Positions 50,301-57,641 of a stretch of 64,000 nt of DNA are shown here, in pieces. Position 1 is the first letter of the stretch. Each line of letters opens with the position of its first letter. The stretch is from positions 41,838-105,837 of the forward strand of contig NZ_DAIQRQ010000012.1 in assembly GCF_036786105.1 (NCBI RefSeq), written 5' to 3'. Position numbers and translations under genes: made by a program. Under the pieces are notes generated by a model, which worked only from the letters and a program-made list of their open reading frames with translations, searched no databases and had not been told where the DNA came from. Source of the stretch: Ohtaekwangia sp036786105. GTDB lineage: Bacteria; Bacteroidota; Bacteroidia; Cytophagales; Cyclobacteriaceae.

Positions 50301-50488
50301 TCATCCTCTGCTTTTCCATAGCCGGAGAACTGGTCGTACAAGTCCAGGTATTCTTTTACAGAATCCTGATCAAGTTCGGTCTGAAAGAAGTTAATAACGT
50401 ATTGACGCTCGCGTTCAGAAACTCCGCCATCCTGTTTCGTTATAATTGCAAAAAGTTGTGTGAGGGCTTTGAGTATTTCTTCACTCAT
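47396..50488 (-). CDS. TerB domain-ABC ATPase-ABC2 permease fusion
   Basis: A 1030-residue single-chain ABC transporter. The N-terminal ~150 residues are a helical TerB-like domain (ITKQDGGVSERERQYVINFF matches the acidic TerB pattern). Beta-rich linker sequence (about 160-245) leads to an ABCG-type ATPase (about 250-490) with Walker A GASGAGKTT, signature ISGGQRKRLN and Walker B ILFLDEPTSGL. A C-x2-C motif (QCETCGNV) follows, then an ABC2 membrane domain with about six helices and a large extracytoplasmic loop (about 800-955) containing many charged residues. Export of a lipid or envelope component is the usual ABCG role. It is downstream of the SiaB/SiaC genes on the same strand, so it may be an output of that switch (inference). 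The TerB fusion is uncommon outside this phylum. Confidence 0.87.
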   Translation of the reverse strand: MSEEILKALTQLFAIITKQDGGVSERERQYVINFFQTELDQDSVKEYLDLYDQFSGYGKAEDEDDGKKKLTSVKDSVKTLGICKKINKTLAQKQKVVVLIKLLELVSTDKNFSPQRMEIINTVSTVFNIVQEEYDLIESFVRSEDTSILDFPDILLLNSESRAEEGKRYKHVHGHIQGNLIFMRVQSVDMYFTKYLGEELNILNGFTMQRNRVYLFSHGSTIKTQAGDALYYSDLVANFNEELKTTKLSFNVTIDELKFPNGGIGLRNVLIAEGPGKLIGIMGASGAGKTTLLNVMAGLVEPTKGEILINGFDINTQKDKIHGVIGYVSQDDLLIEELTVYQNLYYNAKLCFASFTEEQLHKRVMEVLENLGLDHRKDLRVGNPLDKTISGGQRKRLNIALELIREPAILFLDEPTSGLSSRDSENVIDLLKELSLKGKLIFVVIHQPSSDIYKMFDKMVIMDTGGYPAYYGPPVEAVTYFKKSTHQVDSNRGQCETCGNVNPEQIFNIIEAKVVDEYGQPTNKRKITPPQWYDLYKERFKITKVEDIREEPPHSLNLPSKIKQTIIFATRDTLAKLSNKQYLLINLLEAPLLAIILAFIIKYKSAPGGREYIFRFNENFPAFMLMSIIVALFMGLTVSAEEIIRDRKILRRESFLNLSWSSYLQSKLAILFTLSAIQTLSFVLIGNLILEIEWSMLLPFWLVLFTTSCFASVLGLNISSAFNSAVTVYVMIPLLLIPQMILSGLLFNFDKLNDLISTKGKVPVVADLMASRWAYEAMAVYQFKNNSYERPFYTFDQLEAQSDFHSSFLIDELDKKRKFIAENIAEKSDSVKQIMQKDLSIIQATLLDDYFQKGVPKNLHTPWTLKDFTPAFNKKLEEFFTEYKKFYQGTYNKGVALREASFVQIEKQGYNLNDMKNDYYNESLADLVKNVSEKERIIEYNGELIQQINPVFQDPKARGPLDYRAPFFAPVKKIFGLTMSTYTFDILVIWLMTIILYTTLYFEVLRKLINVFDNVPNKVNLMKADAAKKN

Positions 50489-50625
50489 AGGTTAAAAAGC
50501 AGTTGAAAGCAATTTTATAAAGGTATAAAAAAATATCGGTTACCAGCCATTCCGAACATAGCGACAGATGTCCTTTAATTGACTGATAACCGACTCATTT
50601 CTAGGGGATTAACTCCCTAAATGCA

Positions 50626-50988
50626 TCAGTAAGTCTTAAATTCGAATGGTATCTCCACCAGTTCAGAAAATTCCTGGCCGGCTTCTTCCATATCTTCGTC
50701 ATCTTCATGGAAGTACCAGAGAATCTTCATGCCTTTGATATCTTCCAAAGCAGACAATACATCCAGTATAAGTTTGGATGATGCTGTGTTGAAGTACTCC
50801 AGTTTGAAAACAAATTCTGTTGCAGGATTTGCATCACCGCTGTATTTCTCGATCCACTCGAGCACAGGGCGGTAGAATTCGGCTGAGTCTTCAGGTAACG
50901 AGCGCCCGGAGATTTCAAAGATTCCGTTCTTCTTGTCGAGGATTATTTTCGGGGTGTCTTCAGTTCCTTCCAGATTCAAAATTTCCAT
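50626..50988 (-). CDS. SiaC-family regulatory phosphoprotein (DUF1987)
   Basis: A 120-residue protein of DUF1987/SiaC. The family core is visible: TPKIILDKKNGIFEISGRSLPEDSAEFY with the FEISGRS-PED signature, then EYFNTASSKLILDVL, whose Thr or Ser corresponds to the phosphorylation site of SiaC, and a C-terminal acidic strand. In Pseudomonas aeruginosa SiaC is phosphorylated by SiaB and dephosphorylated by SiaA; unphosphorylated SiaC activates a diguanylate cyclase. No GGDEF protein is in this window. The gene lies 33 bases after siaB-like, in the same order as in Pseudomonas. The downstream partner in this organism is unknown. Confidence 0.9.
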   Translation of the reverse strand: MEILNLEGTEDTPKIILDKKNGIFEISGRSLPEDSAEFYRPVLEWIEKYSGDANPATEFVFKLEYFNTASSKLILDVLSALEDIKGMKILWYFHEDDEDMEEAGQEFSELVEIPFEFKTY

Positions 50989-51021
50989 GGTATAAAGCTA
51001 TTTATAATTTCTAAATCAATT

Positions 51022-51570
51022 TTATTCGTTATCTCTCGGCACATTTACTTTCAAACAGAAAAAGCAATACTCGCTGCTCATCTCCGGGAATTCAAATTCC
51101 AATTTCTCACCTGACTTTCTTGCCATATCAACAAACCCTAATCCTGCACCACCTTTTTCGGATATAGTAGTGTTCTTAATGATCTCTTTATAAAGGTCTT
51201 TCAGCCCGTCTTTATCCAGACTGTTGATACGGTCTAACGCACCTTTCAGCTTCTCAACATTCTCCTTACGGATCGGGTTGCCCGTCATAATGCAGTAACG
51301 GTTAGCCTCTTTGCCGATCAGGAAGATGGCAGCATGGCTTCTTATCTGTCCGTCTACCAATTCATCGCTATGTTTCACAATGTTTTGGAGCGCCTCAACC
51401 ATCACGTTAAACACCTTGCGCTTAATGCTCGATTCTTCACCGGAGGAATCAAGGTTTCGCTCGGCCATGGACAGTATTGACTTGGTGCTCTCCTGGGTAA
51501 AGTCACCCTGAAACACCAGAATCAGTTTCTGCGACATCATGGTGCGGTGCAGGTCATAAATAAAATTCAT
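51022..51570 (-). CDS. SiaB-family protein kinase (DUF6272)
   Basis: A 182-residue GHKL-fold protein resembling SiaB and anti-sigma kinases. The N-box region reads FNVMVEALQNIVKHSDE, and the glycine-rich G2-like motif is SEKGGAGLGFVDMAR, giving an intact ATP site. SiaB-type kinases phosphorylate SiaC on Ser/Thr, opposed by the SpoIIE-type phosphatase SiaA. All three homologues are adjacent here in the order phosphatase, kinase, substrate. There are no membrane segments. It follows the phosphatase gene after 108 bases. Assignment is firm at family level; the physiological signal is unknown. Confidence 0.9.
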   Translation of the reverse strand: MNFIYDLHRTMMSQKLILVFQGDFTQESTKSILSMAERNLDSSGEESSIKRKVFNVMVEALQNIVKHSDELVDGQIRSHAAIFLIGKEANRYCIMTGNPIRKENVEKLKGALDRINSLDKDGLKDLYKEIIKNTTISEKGGAGLGFVDMARKSGEKLEFEFPEMSSEYCFFCLKVNVPRDNE

Positions 51571-51678
51571 GCGTCAGAAGATTAGATTAAAATTGATTGA
51601 GATTCACTAAGTTATAATTTATTTTATTTTTAATAACCACCCTTTATACTATAAAAGCAAGGTTTGGACTTTCTTGTT

Positions 51679-54600
51679 TTAAAATTTTATCCCGATCAGC
51701 AGCACATCATCTGTCTGTTTATGATCTCCTCTCCAGCCTTCCCATTCTTCGTCAAATATAGCGACTGCTTCGTTCATGGACGACTTATGCACTCGCTCGA
51801 TAATATCCCGTACACGCTTCGGACCGAACTTGCGTCCTTCCGGACCGCCAAACTGATCCGGGAATCCGTCTGAGCTGAAGTAGATGGAATCTCCTTCATC
51901 CAGCTTCACGTAGGTGTTGGTAAAGTTAGTCTGGTTCTTAAATATACCACCACCGATCGGAAATTTATTGCCCTTCACTTCGTCCATCACGCCATTCTTC
52001 ATGATGTATAGCGGACGGTGTGCACCGGCATATTCTACTTCGCGTGTGGCCATATTGATCTTACACAACGCGATGTCCATACCGTCTTTCGTTGTAGAGT
52101 CTTCGTCCTGACGTAACGTTGTAGTGACACCTTCGTCCAGCAGGTCAAGAATCTTTCCTGGCTCGGTAATTTTACGACTTCTAACGATGTCATTCAACAG
52201 GAAGTATCCGATCAGCGACAACAAGGCTCCCGGTACACCGTGACCTGTACAGTCTACGGCCGCGATGAAGATCTCGTCCTTGATCTGTACAAACCATGGA
52301 AAGTCACCCGATACCACATCGCGCGGTTTATAGAGTATAAATGAATCTGGCAATGCGCGGTTGATCACCCGGCTGTTCGGAAGAATAGCGGTTTGGATTC
52401 GCTTCGCATAGTTTATACTTTCTGTGATCTTCTTGTTCTTGTTCTGTATCTCGAGCTCGATCATCTTACGCTCTGTAATATCGTGCGATACCACCAGCAC
52501 AGACTCAAGCTTGTTCGATTCGTCAAATTCAGGTATAGCATTTACCTGCATGATGCGCTTACCCATTTCAGAAGGGAAATCCATTTCGGTATCTGCCTTC
52601 TCGTTGGTAGCATTTACCTGCTCTACCACTTTCAACCAGCCTTCGAGTACGGCGTTGTCGAGCTCGGCATCTTTTACTTTCTTGTTAAGGAAGAATGCAG
52701 GTTCCTTGCCGGTATACTCTTGAATAACGGGGTTGATATACGAAATTGATTCGCCTTCGAGACGCGTAATAAGGTCGAGCGAGTTTTCAGAGAGAGCCTG
52801 CATTTTACTGCGCATGCGTTGCTCTTGTTCGGCTCTTCTGCGCTCCGTAATGTCGCGTGAGTTGAGAATGAAACCGTGGATAGCCGGGTTTGCCATGCAG
52901 TTGGTTCCCGTAGACTCGATCCAGATAAAGCTTCCGTCTTTTGCACGGTACTCGTATTGGATCGTTACTTTCTCGTCAGGGCTGGCGGTCATCTTCCGGA
53001 ACAGCTCCTTGAAGTTGGTGCGGTGATCCGGATGTACTTTGTCGATATCGCTCTTGCCGATCATCTCCTTCTGTCCGTAGCCCAAAATGGTTTCTACTGA
53101 TGGAGATATATAGCGTATACTTTCGTCTTCTTCGTAAATAGTGATAACCTCGGATGCGTTTTCGAGCAGGAGCTGCATACGCTTTTGTGTGCGGTTCACT
53201 TCTTCGATCTGCTCTTCCAGTTTCTGGTTCGAACGCTGCAGCTCTTCCTGTGTAGCCTGCATTTCTTCGGCATTCTGGCGTAGTACCTCCTGCTTTTCTT
53301 TCAGCTCGTTACTCATCTCCTGCGACTCTGCGAGGAGTATGCGGGTACGTTCGTTTACTTTGATGTTAAAGATGGTACGGGCAAGGATCAGCGAAAGTTC
53401 TTGTACGAATTTTACCTGCGATGGATCGAATTTTCTAAAGCCTGCAAATTCCAGTACACCGTATACTTCTTCGTTGGTAATGAGTGGTACGATCAGTACA
53501 CAGGACGGACGTTGATCGCCTAATATACCGGATGTAATGGTTACATAATCGTCTGGTATCTCGGTGCGCATCACAGCATCTTTTTCTACGGCGGCTTGTC
53601 CTACAAGACCTTCTGCAAACTTGAATTTCGCTTTCAGGTACTTTTTACGGTTATAGGCATAGCTTGCGCGCATCTCGATTACAGGCGGAGTGGCTTCATC
53701 GTTTACAACATAGAAGGCTCCCTGTATGGCACCGATCTTTTCGAGTATAAATTTGATAACGTCTTCGCCTAATGCATCAATGGAATCGTGCATACGCAGA
53801 ATCTCACTGATCTCGGCTACACCACGCACAATCCAGTTACGTTCCTTGTCACGTCTTTCGTTTTCGATCAGGTTATTGCGCATGTCGATGAGCGAAAGAC
53901 CCAGTATATCATTTTCACTGGCAGGCTTGAACTCTGTATCGTATTTGCCTTCACCAATGCGCTTGGCAAATTCTGCGTTGCCGCGAAGTGTCTGTACGAG
54001 TTCGTTTACTTTAGCGCCCATTTGTCCAAACTCATCGCTGCTATTGTGTTCCGAGTTTTCAGGCAATACCCCCTGTGCCACAAGGCTTACTGTGTTGCGC
54101 ATGGCATAGAGCGGCCGTGTGAGTGAACGAGAGAAGAGCATTGCCAGAAATACGGCCAGCGCTACAATGCAAAGTCCTGCGTATAAGAAGGTACTAACCA
54201 GACCTTCTGCATTTCCATTCGCCTCATCGAGATCCATTTTGGCAATCAATGCCATGTTGGTGTTCGTGCCTATTTTACGGCCTGTTTGCATTACGGGCGT
54301 GCCGTCAAGGTCTTTGCCGGTAGCACTGATGGCTTTACCCTCTATTAAATCAGCAAAGTTATGTACAAACTGATCGGTTGGATTGTATAAAATGATGGCG
54401 GATGATGTATCGCTGCGAAGCGGACTTACTATGGCGATTTTCTTTGATATAGGATCTACACGGCCCAGTAATAATTCTCCAGTTTGCCCCAGACCCTGGT
54501 ATGATTTGAGGACTTTATAGGCCGCTGTTAGATCAAGTTTGATGATGATGAGTTCCTGGCTGCCGCTGTTGGTAGTGAGTGAACCTGCTACATAAGAGTA

Positions 54601-55140
54601 ATAATTCTTTTTGACTTTGTCGCGGAGAACAGACGTGAAGTGTACACCGCTTTTGGCACGTTCGAATGTGATACCATCCGGATCGATAAAGTTACCCTTG
54701 ACATCGGCATTGGAAGAAGCGATAATGGCACCGGTAGGAGAGGTGATGATGATATCGTCTACTTCAAATATAAATTTTTGATCGCCGAGGAAAGCGGGAA
54801 GTCCGCCTGCTTCAGCACCGGTATCGCTGCTGCCTACCAGTGAATCAGCCGGAGCGCCCATTATGGCCATAAGGTCTGCTCCACCACTGGCTGCCGCTTC
54901 TCCCTTTTTGAGGGTTTCTGAATTCTTCAGCACATCAATCGCCATAGCGGCTTTGTTGAAGAATGTGGTGAAATAGGCTGCCCGGTTATCGGCCAATGCA
55001 TTGAGTGTAACAGAGAATTTCTCCCGGTTTGCTTTCAGGTGATAATCATAGCTGAAAAAACTGATCGCGGTTACCGCCACGAGCGACACCGCGAGTATCA
55101 GAATGGTAATCTTGGTGCTGACGTTTATGCTTTTTATCAT
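51679..55140 (-). CDS. Membrane sensor phosphatase: Cache-HAMP-GAF-PAS-PAS-SpoIIE (SiaA-like)
   Basis: An 1153-residue protein. TM1 (about residues 10-28) and TM2 (about 322-345) enclose a 290-residue periplasmic sensor with Cache-like features. A HAMP domain follows (about 345-400, including SRSLTRPLYAM), then GAF (about 440-600), a coiled coil with the motif AEEMQATQEE, two PAS domains (about 660-900, each followed by an R-DITERR-type linker) and a C-terminal SpoIIE/PP2C phosphatase. Key metal-site motifs are VVSGDFPWF, AAVDCTGHGVPGALLS and QTDDVLLIG. It probably dephosphorylates the SiaC-like protein, as SiaA does, but it is far longer than Pseudomonas SiaA because of the GAF/PAS modules. 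Its neighbours CheB and CheR raise the possibility that its coiled coil is methylated (inference). Confidence 0.9.
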   Translation of the reverse strand: MIKSINVSTKITILILAVSLVAVTAISFFSYDYHLKANREKFSVTLNALADNRAAYFTTFFNKAAMAIDVLKNSETLKKGEAAASGGADLMAIMGAPADSLVGSSDTGAEAGGLPAFLGDQKFIFEVDDIIITSPTGAIIASSNADVKGNFIDPDGITFERAKSGVHFTSVLRDKVKKNYYSYVAGSLTTNSGSQELIIIKLDLTAAYKVLKSYQGLGQTGELLLGRVDPISKKIAIVSPLRSDTSSAIILYNPTDQFVHNFADLIEGKAISATGKDLDGTPVMQTGRKIGTNTNMALIAKMDLDEANGNAEGLVSTFLYAGLCIVALAVFLAMLFSRSLTRPLYAMRNTVSLVAQGVLPENSEHNSSDEFGQMGAKVNELVQTLRGNAEFAKRIGEGKYDTEFKPASENDILGLSLIDMRNNLIENERRDKERNWIVRGVAEISEILRMHDSIDALGEDVIKFILEKIGAIQGAFYVVNDEATPPVIEMRASYAYNRKKYLKAKFKFAEGLVGQAAVEKDAVMRTEIPDDYVTITSGILGDQRPSCVLIVPLITNEEVYGVLEFAGFRKFDPSQVKFVQELSLILARTIFNIKVNERTRILLAESQEMSNELKEKQEVLRQNAEEMQATQEELQRSNQKLEEQIEEVNRTQKRMQLLLENASEVITIYEEDESIRYISPSVETILGYGQKEMIGKSDIDKVHPDHRTNFKELFRKMTASPDEKVTIQYEYRAKDGSFIWIESTGTNCMANPAIHGFILNSRDITERRRAEQEQRMRSKMQALSENSLDLITRLEGESISYINPVIQEYTGKEPAFFLNKKVKDAELDNAVLEGWLKVVEQVNATNEKADTEMDFPSEMGKRIMQVNAIPEFDESNKLESVLVVSHDITERKMIELEIQNKNKKITESINYAKRIQTAILPNSRVINRALPDSFILYKPRDVVSGDFPWFVQIKDEIFIAAVDCTGHGVPGALLSLIGYFLLNDIVRSRKITEPGKILDLLDEGVTTTLRQDEDSTTKDGMDIALCKINMATREVEYAGAHRPLYIMKNGVMDEVKGNKFPIGGGIFKNQTNFTNTYVKLDEGDSIYFSSDGFPDQFGGPEGRKFGPKRVRDIIERVHKSSMNEAVAIFDEEWEGWRGDHKQTDDVLLIGIKF

Positions 55141-55159
55141 ACGCGTTGGACGCTAGTAA

Positions 55160-55924
55160 TTATGCTCTGTTTGAAATTTTATTCGCTATTAGCTCGGCCG
55201 ATTCTTCTACAAATTTCCGCTGGTCTTCTGTCAGGTTCGTAAAGGAAGCGATCTCCAGAACACCCAGTACCTGATCGTTTTTGATCGGCACAATGAGCAG
55301 GTAGCGTGGCGATGCGCTGCCCAGACCAGAGATGATTTTTATATAGCCTTGCGGTACATCGTCTACATACAGCGTGCGGCCGCTGGCGGCACTCTGGCCA
55401 ATAAGGCCTTCGCCATACTCATAGCTGATAACTGTACTTTCGCCAATGGTAAGGGCATAGCCACTTTTCAGTTCAATCTTGCGCTTGCCATTTTCTTCTT
55501 TTACTGCATATACTGCGCCCTGGCCGGCATCGAGTTGCTTACACACAGCCTGCAGCCCTGCCTGGAATATATCTTTTGCAGCTGATACCTGGCTCAAATT
55601 GTTCTTTACCGTATCGAGGCTGATGGTTGTTTTGCCGGCTTGTTCGGCAGCTTCGCGCTCGGCTGCAGCGGCATCCAGAATGCGATCGCGCATTACCACC
55701 ACTTCTTTTTTATAGCGCAGGGCCATCGTCAACGTCAGTGCACCTAATGCAAAGGTTAACACCAGCGCAAGATAGATGTTAAAGAAGTCGGGCTGATATC
55801 CGTCTGCCAGGTTAAGGTTGGCGGGAAGCGAATAAATGAGATAAAGCGAAACACCGATACCTGCTGTGAAGAGTACAGCCAGGATCAGGTTCAGGTAATA
55901 GCGATCGTTAAATAGACCAGTCAT
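55160..55924 (-). CDS. Two-helix membrane GAF-domain protein
   Basis: A 254-residue protein with two transmembrane helices (about 10-30 and 45-65), a coiled coil (KKEVVVMRDRILDAAAAERE) and a C-terminal GAF domain (about 110-252). The GAF core strongly resembles those of the two larger proteins in the cluster, with GEGLIGQSAASGRT, VDDVPQGYIKIISGLGSASP and LLIVPIKNDQVLGVLEIASF. There is no output domain, so it may act as a sensor subunit or dimerise with the phosphatase. Its ATG overlaps the cheB stop (4-base overlap) and its end lies 19 bases before the phosphatase gene, so all are one operon. No ligand is predicted. Confidence 0.83.
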   Translation of the reverse strand: MTGLFNDRYYLNLILAVLFTAGIGVSLYLIYSLPANLNLADGYQPDFFNIYLALVLTFALGALTLTMALRYKKEVVVMRDRILDAAAAEREAAEQAGKTTISLDTVKNNLSQVSAAKDIFQAGLQAVCKQLDAGQGAVYAVKEENGKRKIELKSGYALTIGESTVISYEYGEGLIGQSAASGRTLYVDDVPQGYIKIISGLGSASPRYLLIVPIKNDQVLGVLEIASFTNLTEDQRKFVEESAELIANKISNRA

Positions 55925-56514
55925 CGGTATTGTTTATCTAGTTCCTTTAAAAACTCCACAATTTGGTCAACCTTTAGCACATGATCAATTTTTGTTGCTG
56001 CCAACGCAGCTCGCGGCATGGTATCGATCATACACTCGGAAGGTTCCTGTACAATGGTTAATCCCCCACGATCATGTATATTCTTCATTCCTAGCGCCCC
56101 GTCTTTATTGGCACCAGAGAGCAATATACCGATCAGTTTATCTTTATAAACAAAGGCACTTGTACCCAGCGTAATGTCTATTGCAGGCCGCGAATTATTG
56201 ACCATTTCTTCCGTAGAGAGCGCGAAATATAGTCCGAGTTCTACAGACATGTGATAATTGGCCGGTGCCAGGTATACATTTCCTTTCTTAATGTTCTCTT
56301 TATCATGTGGTTCTGTAACCTGCACTACGCTTTTAATGGAAAGTGCTTCCACGAAACCATTGCGCACATGCTTGAGTCTGTGCAAGCACATGATGATGGG
56401 CAACGGAAAGCCTTTTGGCAACTGTGACAGGATCTTTACTACACCCTGGAAGCTGCCTGCTGACCCACCGATAACAACGGCTTTATAGCTGTTATTTAGG
56501 TTGAACTTACTCAT
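55921..56514 (-). CDS. cheB: Stand-alone CheB methylesterase domain
   Basis: A 197-residue CheB catalytic domain without the receiver domain that normally controls it. The catalytic Ser is in VIGGSAGSFQG, the His in MCLHRLKHVRNG, and the Asp in LLSGANKDGALGMK; the PPANYHM-like strand reads LAPANYHMSV. All three are correctly placed, so methylesterase/deamidase activity is expected. Because no receiver is fused and no cheY or cheA lies nearby, activity is not obviously phosphorylation-controlled. It is 20 bases downstream of cheR and overlaps the GAF-protein start. The targets are presumably not classical chemoreceptors, since none is encoded here (inference). Confidence 0.9.
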   Translation of the reverse strand: MSKFNLNNSYKAVVIGGSAGSFQGVVKILSQLPKGFPLPIIMCLHRLKHVRNGFVEALSIKSVVQVTEPHDKENIKKGNVYLAPANYHMSVELGLYFALSTEEMVNNSRPAIDITLGTSAFVYKDKLIGILLSGANKDGALGMKNIHDRGGLTIVQEPSECMIDTMPRAALAATKIDHVLKVDQIVEFLKELDKQYR

Positions 56515-56534
56515 TCGTAAAAGGCAAACTTCAC

Positions 56535-57356
56535 TTAATCTTTTATTTTCTTGTAAATTTTCTCTTCGTTATTGACCACGATGAAACGGCTGGCATAGTC
56601 GCACCAGATCAATGATTCTTTCGATCCAATAGCGAGGTATCCATATTTGAACAAGCTCTCGTGGAACTTCTTCAATACTTCGTTCTGCAGGGCCTGGTTG
56701 AAATAGATCATTACGTTCCGGCAGAGCACGAGATCAAATTTGTTGAAAATGTCGCCTGTTACCAGGTCGTGCCTGCGGAAAGACACATTCATCAGCAGAT
56801 CTTTATTGAATACGGCATTGCCGTTTTCTTCACGATAGTAGTCTTTGAAACTTCTGGTTCCCTGAAAGCGGATATAGTTCTTCTCATTCAGTTCCATGTT
56901 TTTGATCGGGTACGTGGCCATCTTGGCCCTCTCCAGAATGTTTACATCCAGGTCGGTAGCAATGAGCGTTACGTCATGAAGTACCCCCATTTCTTTCAGC
57001 ATGATGCACATGGAAACTACTTCTTCGCCCGAGGAACATCCGGCATGCCATATCTTGAATTGCTTGTGGTTAAGCATGATGGCAGGAATGATCTCTTCGC
57101 GCATGATCCTCCAGAAGCTCGGATCACGGAACATTTCAGTTACATTCACCGTGAGCTCGTCCAGAAACTCGTTGATGAAGGAGGGTTGTTCGGTTAGCTT
57201 CTTCAGAAGGGCATCTACGGAAAGCTTCTTCAATTCCATGATGCGGAGTACGCGCCTTTTGAAAGAAGACATGGCATAATTCCGGAAGTCGTAGTTATAC
57301 TTCTGGTAAATCAGCTCCGAAATTCTCTTAAGGTCAGCAATGTCGATATCGAGCAT
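56535..57356 (-). CDS. cheR: CheR-type protein-glutamate methyltransferase
   Basis: A 273-residue CheR. The N-terminal helical domain (about 1-75) precedes the SAM-binding catalytic domain. TEMFRDPSFWRIM is the family mark, motif I is IWHAGCSSGEEVVSM, IATDLDVNILERA follows, and DLVLCRNVMIYFNQ is intact. The beta-subdomain insert that recognises pentapeptide-tethered receptors is short, as in tether-independent CheR. The protein should methylate glutamates in a coiled-coil target. It is the first gene of the operon cheR-cheB-GAF-phosphatase-siaB-siaC. No MCP is present in the window. Confidence 0.9.
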   Translation of the reverse strand: MLDIDIADLKRISELIYQKYNYDFRNYAMSSFKRRVLRIMELKKLSVDALLKKLTEQPSFINEFLDELTVNVTEMFRDPSFWRIMREEIIPAIMLNHKQFKIWHAGCSSGEEVVSMCIMLKEMGVLHDVTLIATDLDVNILERAKMATYPIKNMELNEKNYIRFQGTRSFKDYYREENGNAVFNKDLLMNVSFRRHDLVTGDIFNKFDLVLCRNVMIYFNQALQNEVLKKFHESLFKYGYLAIGSKESLIWCDYASRFIVVNNEEKIYKKIKD

Positions 57357-57571
57357 GAAAAGGTCTTTATAAAAAGGAACCCAAAATTAATTTCTCTGGT
57401 AAACTGTCGAATGGATTTGGCCATTAAATCTTACATGTGTTCAAAACCCATTCCAGCACACATTTTTTCTAAGTAAATGAAATTAACGAAATCGTCCTAA
57501 TTCCTTGAAAAAAGGATTAAAAAGTTTGAATGCATCTGCAAGTTACCATCGGTATAGAACCAGTCTGAAAC

Positions 57572-57602
57572 AAAGAAGGTCTATCATCGATAGACCTTCT
57601 TT
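57572..57602 (-). terminator. Terminator of the HAMP-GAF gene
   Basis: AAAGAAGGTCTATC and GATAGACCTTCTTT form a perfect 14-bp stem with a 3-base loop, 39 bases downstream of the gene's stop. It separates that gene from the cheR operon. The remaining 57357-57571 should hold the cheR promoter, which I could not pinpoint. Confidence 0.85.
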
Positions 57603-57641
57603 CACACTGTTATAGGGGTAATATTGCACTTATATTTACCC

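Noticed and set aside
53726..54126. Plus-strand frames of 112-127 codons antisense to the SpoIIE phosphatase gene
   Set aside because: Serine-rich low-complexity products that mirror the coding strand; no start context and no domain.
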